In this document: positions 61,826 to 64,000 of the stretch, in pieces
How the letters are laid out: every line of letters starts with the position of its first letter
Numbering within the stretch: the stretch's first letter is position 1
From: Aquificota bacterium
Lineage (GTDB): Bacteria > Aquificota > Aquificia > Aquificales > Aquificaceae
Length of the DNA stretch: 64,000 bases
Direction: 5' to 3'
Assembly: GCA_030549905.1 (NCBI GenBank)
Contig: JAUQQK010000004.1
Coordinates: 1-64,000, forward strand
The notes under the pieces: generated by a model
The model's database searches: none
The model's input: the letters and a program-made list of their open reading frames with translations, nothing else
What the model was told of the DNA's origin: nothing
Program-made: the position numbers and the translations under genes

Positions 61826-62899
61826 ATGGAGGAATGGTCTCTCTGGTTGCTTGTTGTCCTTTTACCTGTTATGGGCTTTCTCCTTGAAAGATTTGCCCTT
61901 TATAAGATTAGAAGGCTGGCAGAAAAAAGCCCCTGGGCCTGGGACGACGCCCTTGTATATTCTCTCAGGTTTATGCCAACCTTGTGGTTTAGCCTACTTG
62001 CCCTGCACATCGCCTTGGATAAGCTTCCTCTTGCTTTGAAGGTTTTGCAGATAAAAGATAAGGTGGTATGGGTTCTTGCTATACTTTCTGTAGCCTTCTT
62101 TCTCTCAAGGCTTGTGGGAGAATTCCTGAACCTCTACATGAAAAGGTATAGGGAAGATGTGCCTGCCACCTCCTTGGTGGTGCAGATAACCAAAGTGTTT
62201 GTATTCCTTCTTGGTCTTCTTGTAGCTCTTGATAAGCTGGGTGTTTCTATAACGCCAGTTATTACCGCCCTTGGTATAGGAGGCTTGGCAGTGGGCCTGG
62301 CTCTAAAGGACACTCTTGAAAACCTCTTTGCTGGTTTTCACATACTAGCTTCCAGACAGATAAAGCCCGGGGATTTCATAAGGCTTGAAAACGGTCTTGA
62401 GGGCTTTGTGGAGGATATAACATGGAGAAACACCATAATAAGGCAAACTACCAACAACCTGATTATAGTGCCTAACTCTAAGCTGGCAACCTCTGTGGTG
62501 GTCAATTTCCATATGCCTGAGCCAGAGCTGGCGGTTGTGGTGCCTGTGGGCGTCTCTTACGATAGCGACCTTGAAAAGGTAGAGAGAACTACCCTTGAGG
62601 TAGCAAGGCAGGTGCAAAGAGAAGTGGAGGGTGCGGTGCCAGATTTTGAGCCTATCCTTCGCTACTACCAGTTTGGAGACTTCTCCATAAACTTTAACGT
62701 TGTCCTGAGAGCCAAAGACTCCACAAGCCAGCATGTGGTCAGGCACGAGTTTATAAAGAGGCTGCACAGAAGATACATGGAAGAAGGTATTAAAATACCA
62801 TATCCTGTAAGGGAGGTAATAATAGCGGAGGTGAGCCATGGTCTTAAAGAGGCTCGTGGTGGAAAACTTCAGAGCGATAAGGGAGAGGGTAGAGCTTGA
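61826..62899 (+). CDS. MscS-family mechanosensitive channel
   Basis: VITALGIGGLAVGLALKDTLENLFAGFHILASRQIKPGDFIRLENGLEGFVEDITWRNTIIR. Confidence 0.9.
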   Translation: MEEWSLWLLVVLLPVMGFLLERFALYKIRRLAEKSPWAWDDALVYSLRFMPTLWFSLLALHIALDKLPLALKVLQIKDKVVWVLAILSVAFFLSRLVGEFLNLYMKRYREDVPATSLVVQITKVFVFLLGLLVALDKLGVSITPVITALGIGGLAVGLALKDTLENLFAGFHILASRQIKPGDFIRLENGLEGFVEDITWRNTIIRQTTNNLIIVPNSKLATSVVVNFHMPEPELAVVVPVGVSYDSDLEKVERTTLEVARQVQREVEGAVPDFEPILRYYQFGDFSINFNVVLRAKDSTSQHVVRHEFIKRLHRRYMEEGIKIPYPVREVIIAEVSHGLKEARGGKLQSDKGEGRA

Positions 62900-62972
62900 C
62901 CTATCTAAGCAAAATAAAAGAGGAGTAGTCTTATCAGGGCTTCCCTGTTTCTGTTCCTCTGATAAAATCTAA
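62838..62972 (+). pseudogene. Truncated N-terminus of an SMC/RecF-like ATPase
   Basis: MVLKRLVVENFRAIRERVELDLSKQNKRGVVLSG resembles the strand preceding a Walker A; no P-loop follows, stop after CFCSSDKI. Confidence 0.5.
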
Positions 62973-63023
62973 TATAGAGGGGTCAATGAGTATCTCTCCT
63001 TTTTTTACGAGTTCCCTGTTATA

Positions 63024-63272
63024 TTGGCTCTACCCTTTCTTCATGGTTTTGTGTTGATTTTAGGACAGAGCAGCTTTTATGCGGTTTTGTCGCAGGACTA
63101 CGATTTGAGGGTTATATATAACAGACTTTCAAAGGAAGTTGAAGACATAGAGCTTAAAAAGAATTATATGGTTGTAAAGAAGACAGGCTCTATAATCCTG
63201 AAGGCTCCAAGACCTCTTGAGAAGGACAAAGACCTTGAAAGGATGCTGGACTTAGAGCCTATAACCTTTTAG
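63024..63272 (+). CDS. Small TM/coiled-coil protein or remnant (TTG start)
   Basis: 82 aa; coding-like frame extends upstream without a good start codon. Confidence 0.4.
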   Translation: MALPFLHGFVLILGQSSFYAVLSQDYDLRVIYNRLSKEVEDIELKKNYMVVKKTGSIILKAPRPLEKDKDLERMLDLEPITF

Positions 63273-63949
63273 CTCCTTTCTCCAAAAAGCAAAGTTCCTA
63301 TCCTGACAATGGTTGCCCCCTCCTCTACAGCCACCTCAAAGTCATGGGACATGCCCATGGAAAGATGTGGAAGGCTTACAGAAAATTCTATTTCCAGCTC
63401 TTCTTTGAGCCTTCTCAGAGTCCGAAAGTAGGGTCTCACCTCCTGAGGGTCTTCTCTGTAGGGTGGGATGCACATAAGCCCCAGGACTTTTAAATTCTGT
63501 GCTTTCAAGACCTTTTCAAAGAAGCCTTTCAGCTCAGAAGGCTCCACGCCTCCTTTTGTTTCCTCGCATCCCACATTTACCTCTATAAGAACATGCTGTA
63601 CTTTTCCAGCTTTTTCAGCCCTCTTTTGAAGCTCTTCAAGGAGGCTCTCCCTGTCTAAGGAATGTATAAGGCTTACCTTGTCAAGAATATACTTTACCTT
63701 GTTGCTCTGAAGCCTGCCTATAAAGTGCCAGTCTATGGAAAGGTCTTCCAACTCTTCATACTTTTTTAAAAACTCCTGAACGCGGTTTTCTCCAAAGCTT
63801 TTAAGACCGCATGTAAAGAGCTTTCTTATTTTTTCCGGAGGCTGGCTCTTTGATACGCCCAGAAGCATTACCTCCCCCCTCTTCCTTCCAGCCCTCTCGC
63901 ATGCCCTCAGAATTCTTTCCTCAACCAGCTCAAGCCTTTGACAGCTCAT
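63269..63949 (-). CDS. YggS-family PLP homeostasis protein
   Basis: LLGVSKSQPPEKI, SFGENRVQEFLKKYEEL, WHFIGRLQSNKVKYIL, EVNVGCEETKGG, LSMGMSHDFEVAVEEGATIVRIGTLLFG. Confidence 0.9.
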   Translation of the reverse strand: MSCQRLELVEERILRACERAGRKRGEVMLLGVSKSQPPEKIRKLFTCGLKSFGENRVQEFLKKYEELEDLSIDWHFIGRLQSNKVKYILDKVSLIHSLDRESLLEELQKRAEKAGKVQHVLIEVNVGCEETKGGVEPSELKGFFEKVLKAQNLKVLGLMCIPPYREDPQEVRPYFRTLRRLKEELEIEFSVSLPHLSMGMSHDFEVAVEEGATIVRIGTLLFGERS

Positions 63950-64000
63950 GGCACCAACCTAGTGCCTGCTTCTTGAGCCTCAGCCCGGCTTGAAGGCTGG
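63946..64000 (-). other. 3' end of an upstream ORF truncated by the window edge
   Basis: Minus strand frame open to the edge: QPSSRAEAQEAGTRLVP*, stop overlaps the yggS-like ATG (ATGA); contains ggcac-caaccta-gtgcc hairpin (63950-63966). Confidence 0.35.

Overview
This looks like a gene-dense chromosomal segment from a thermophilic Aquificales-type bacterium, judging from protein style, short intergenic gaps and mixed housekeeping operons. It carries biosynthesis genes (hisC, purB, trpB, argG, aroD, ispD, hisB, purE, argS, tyrS) and information-processing or envelope genes (recR, recG, dnaN, holA, rho, mnmE, rsmH, rnhB, rplS, HU, lnt, plsY, a TamB-like protein, ResB). There is one tRNA-His, and accessory material is scattered between the operons. 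I saw no CRISPR array or large genomic island. The observations most worth a second look are: (1) a canonical TnpB (42376-43887) that appears to sit inside an Rpn-family nuclease pseudogene; joining the two flanks restores an Rpn reading frame, which gives testable element ends, a target/TAM and a guide; (2) a second TnpB-like protein (74-1708) that lacks the zinc ribbon, has a long C-terminal extension, and ends in nested inverted repeats that could be its guide RNA scaffold; (3) a ~200-nt candidate structured ncRNA with a 10-bp terminal stem and a well-placed promoter in the argS-malQ gap; (4) an Excalibur-domain fragment next to it; (5) several eroded genes: a PAS/GAF-GGDEF-EAL gene and a HEPN toxin-like gene each broken by a single-base shift, a decayed tandem Rpn C-terminus, and a truncated N-terminus of an SMC/RecF-like ATPase. 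All calls come from reading the sequence; no database search was run.
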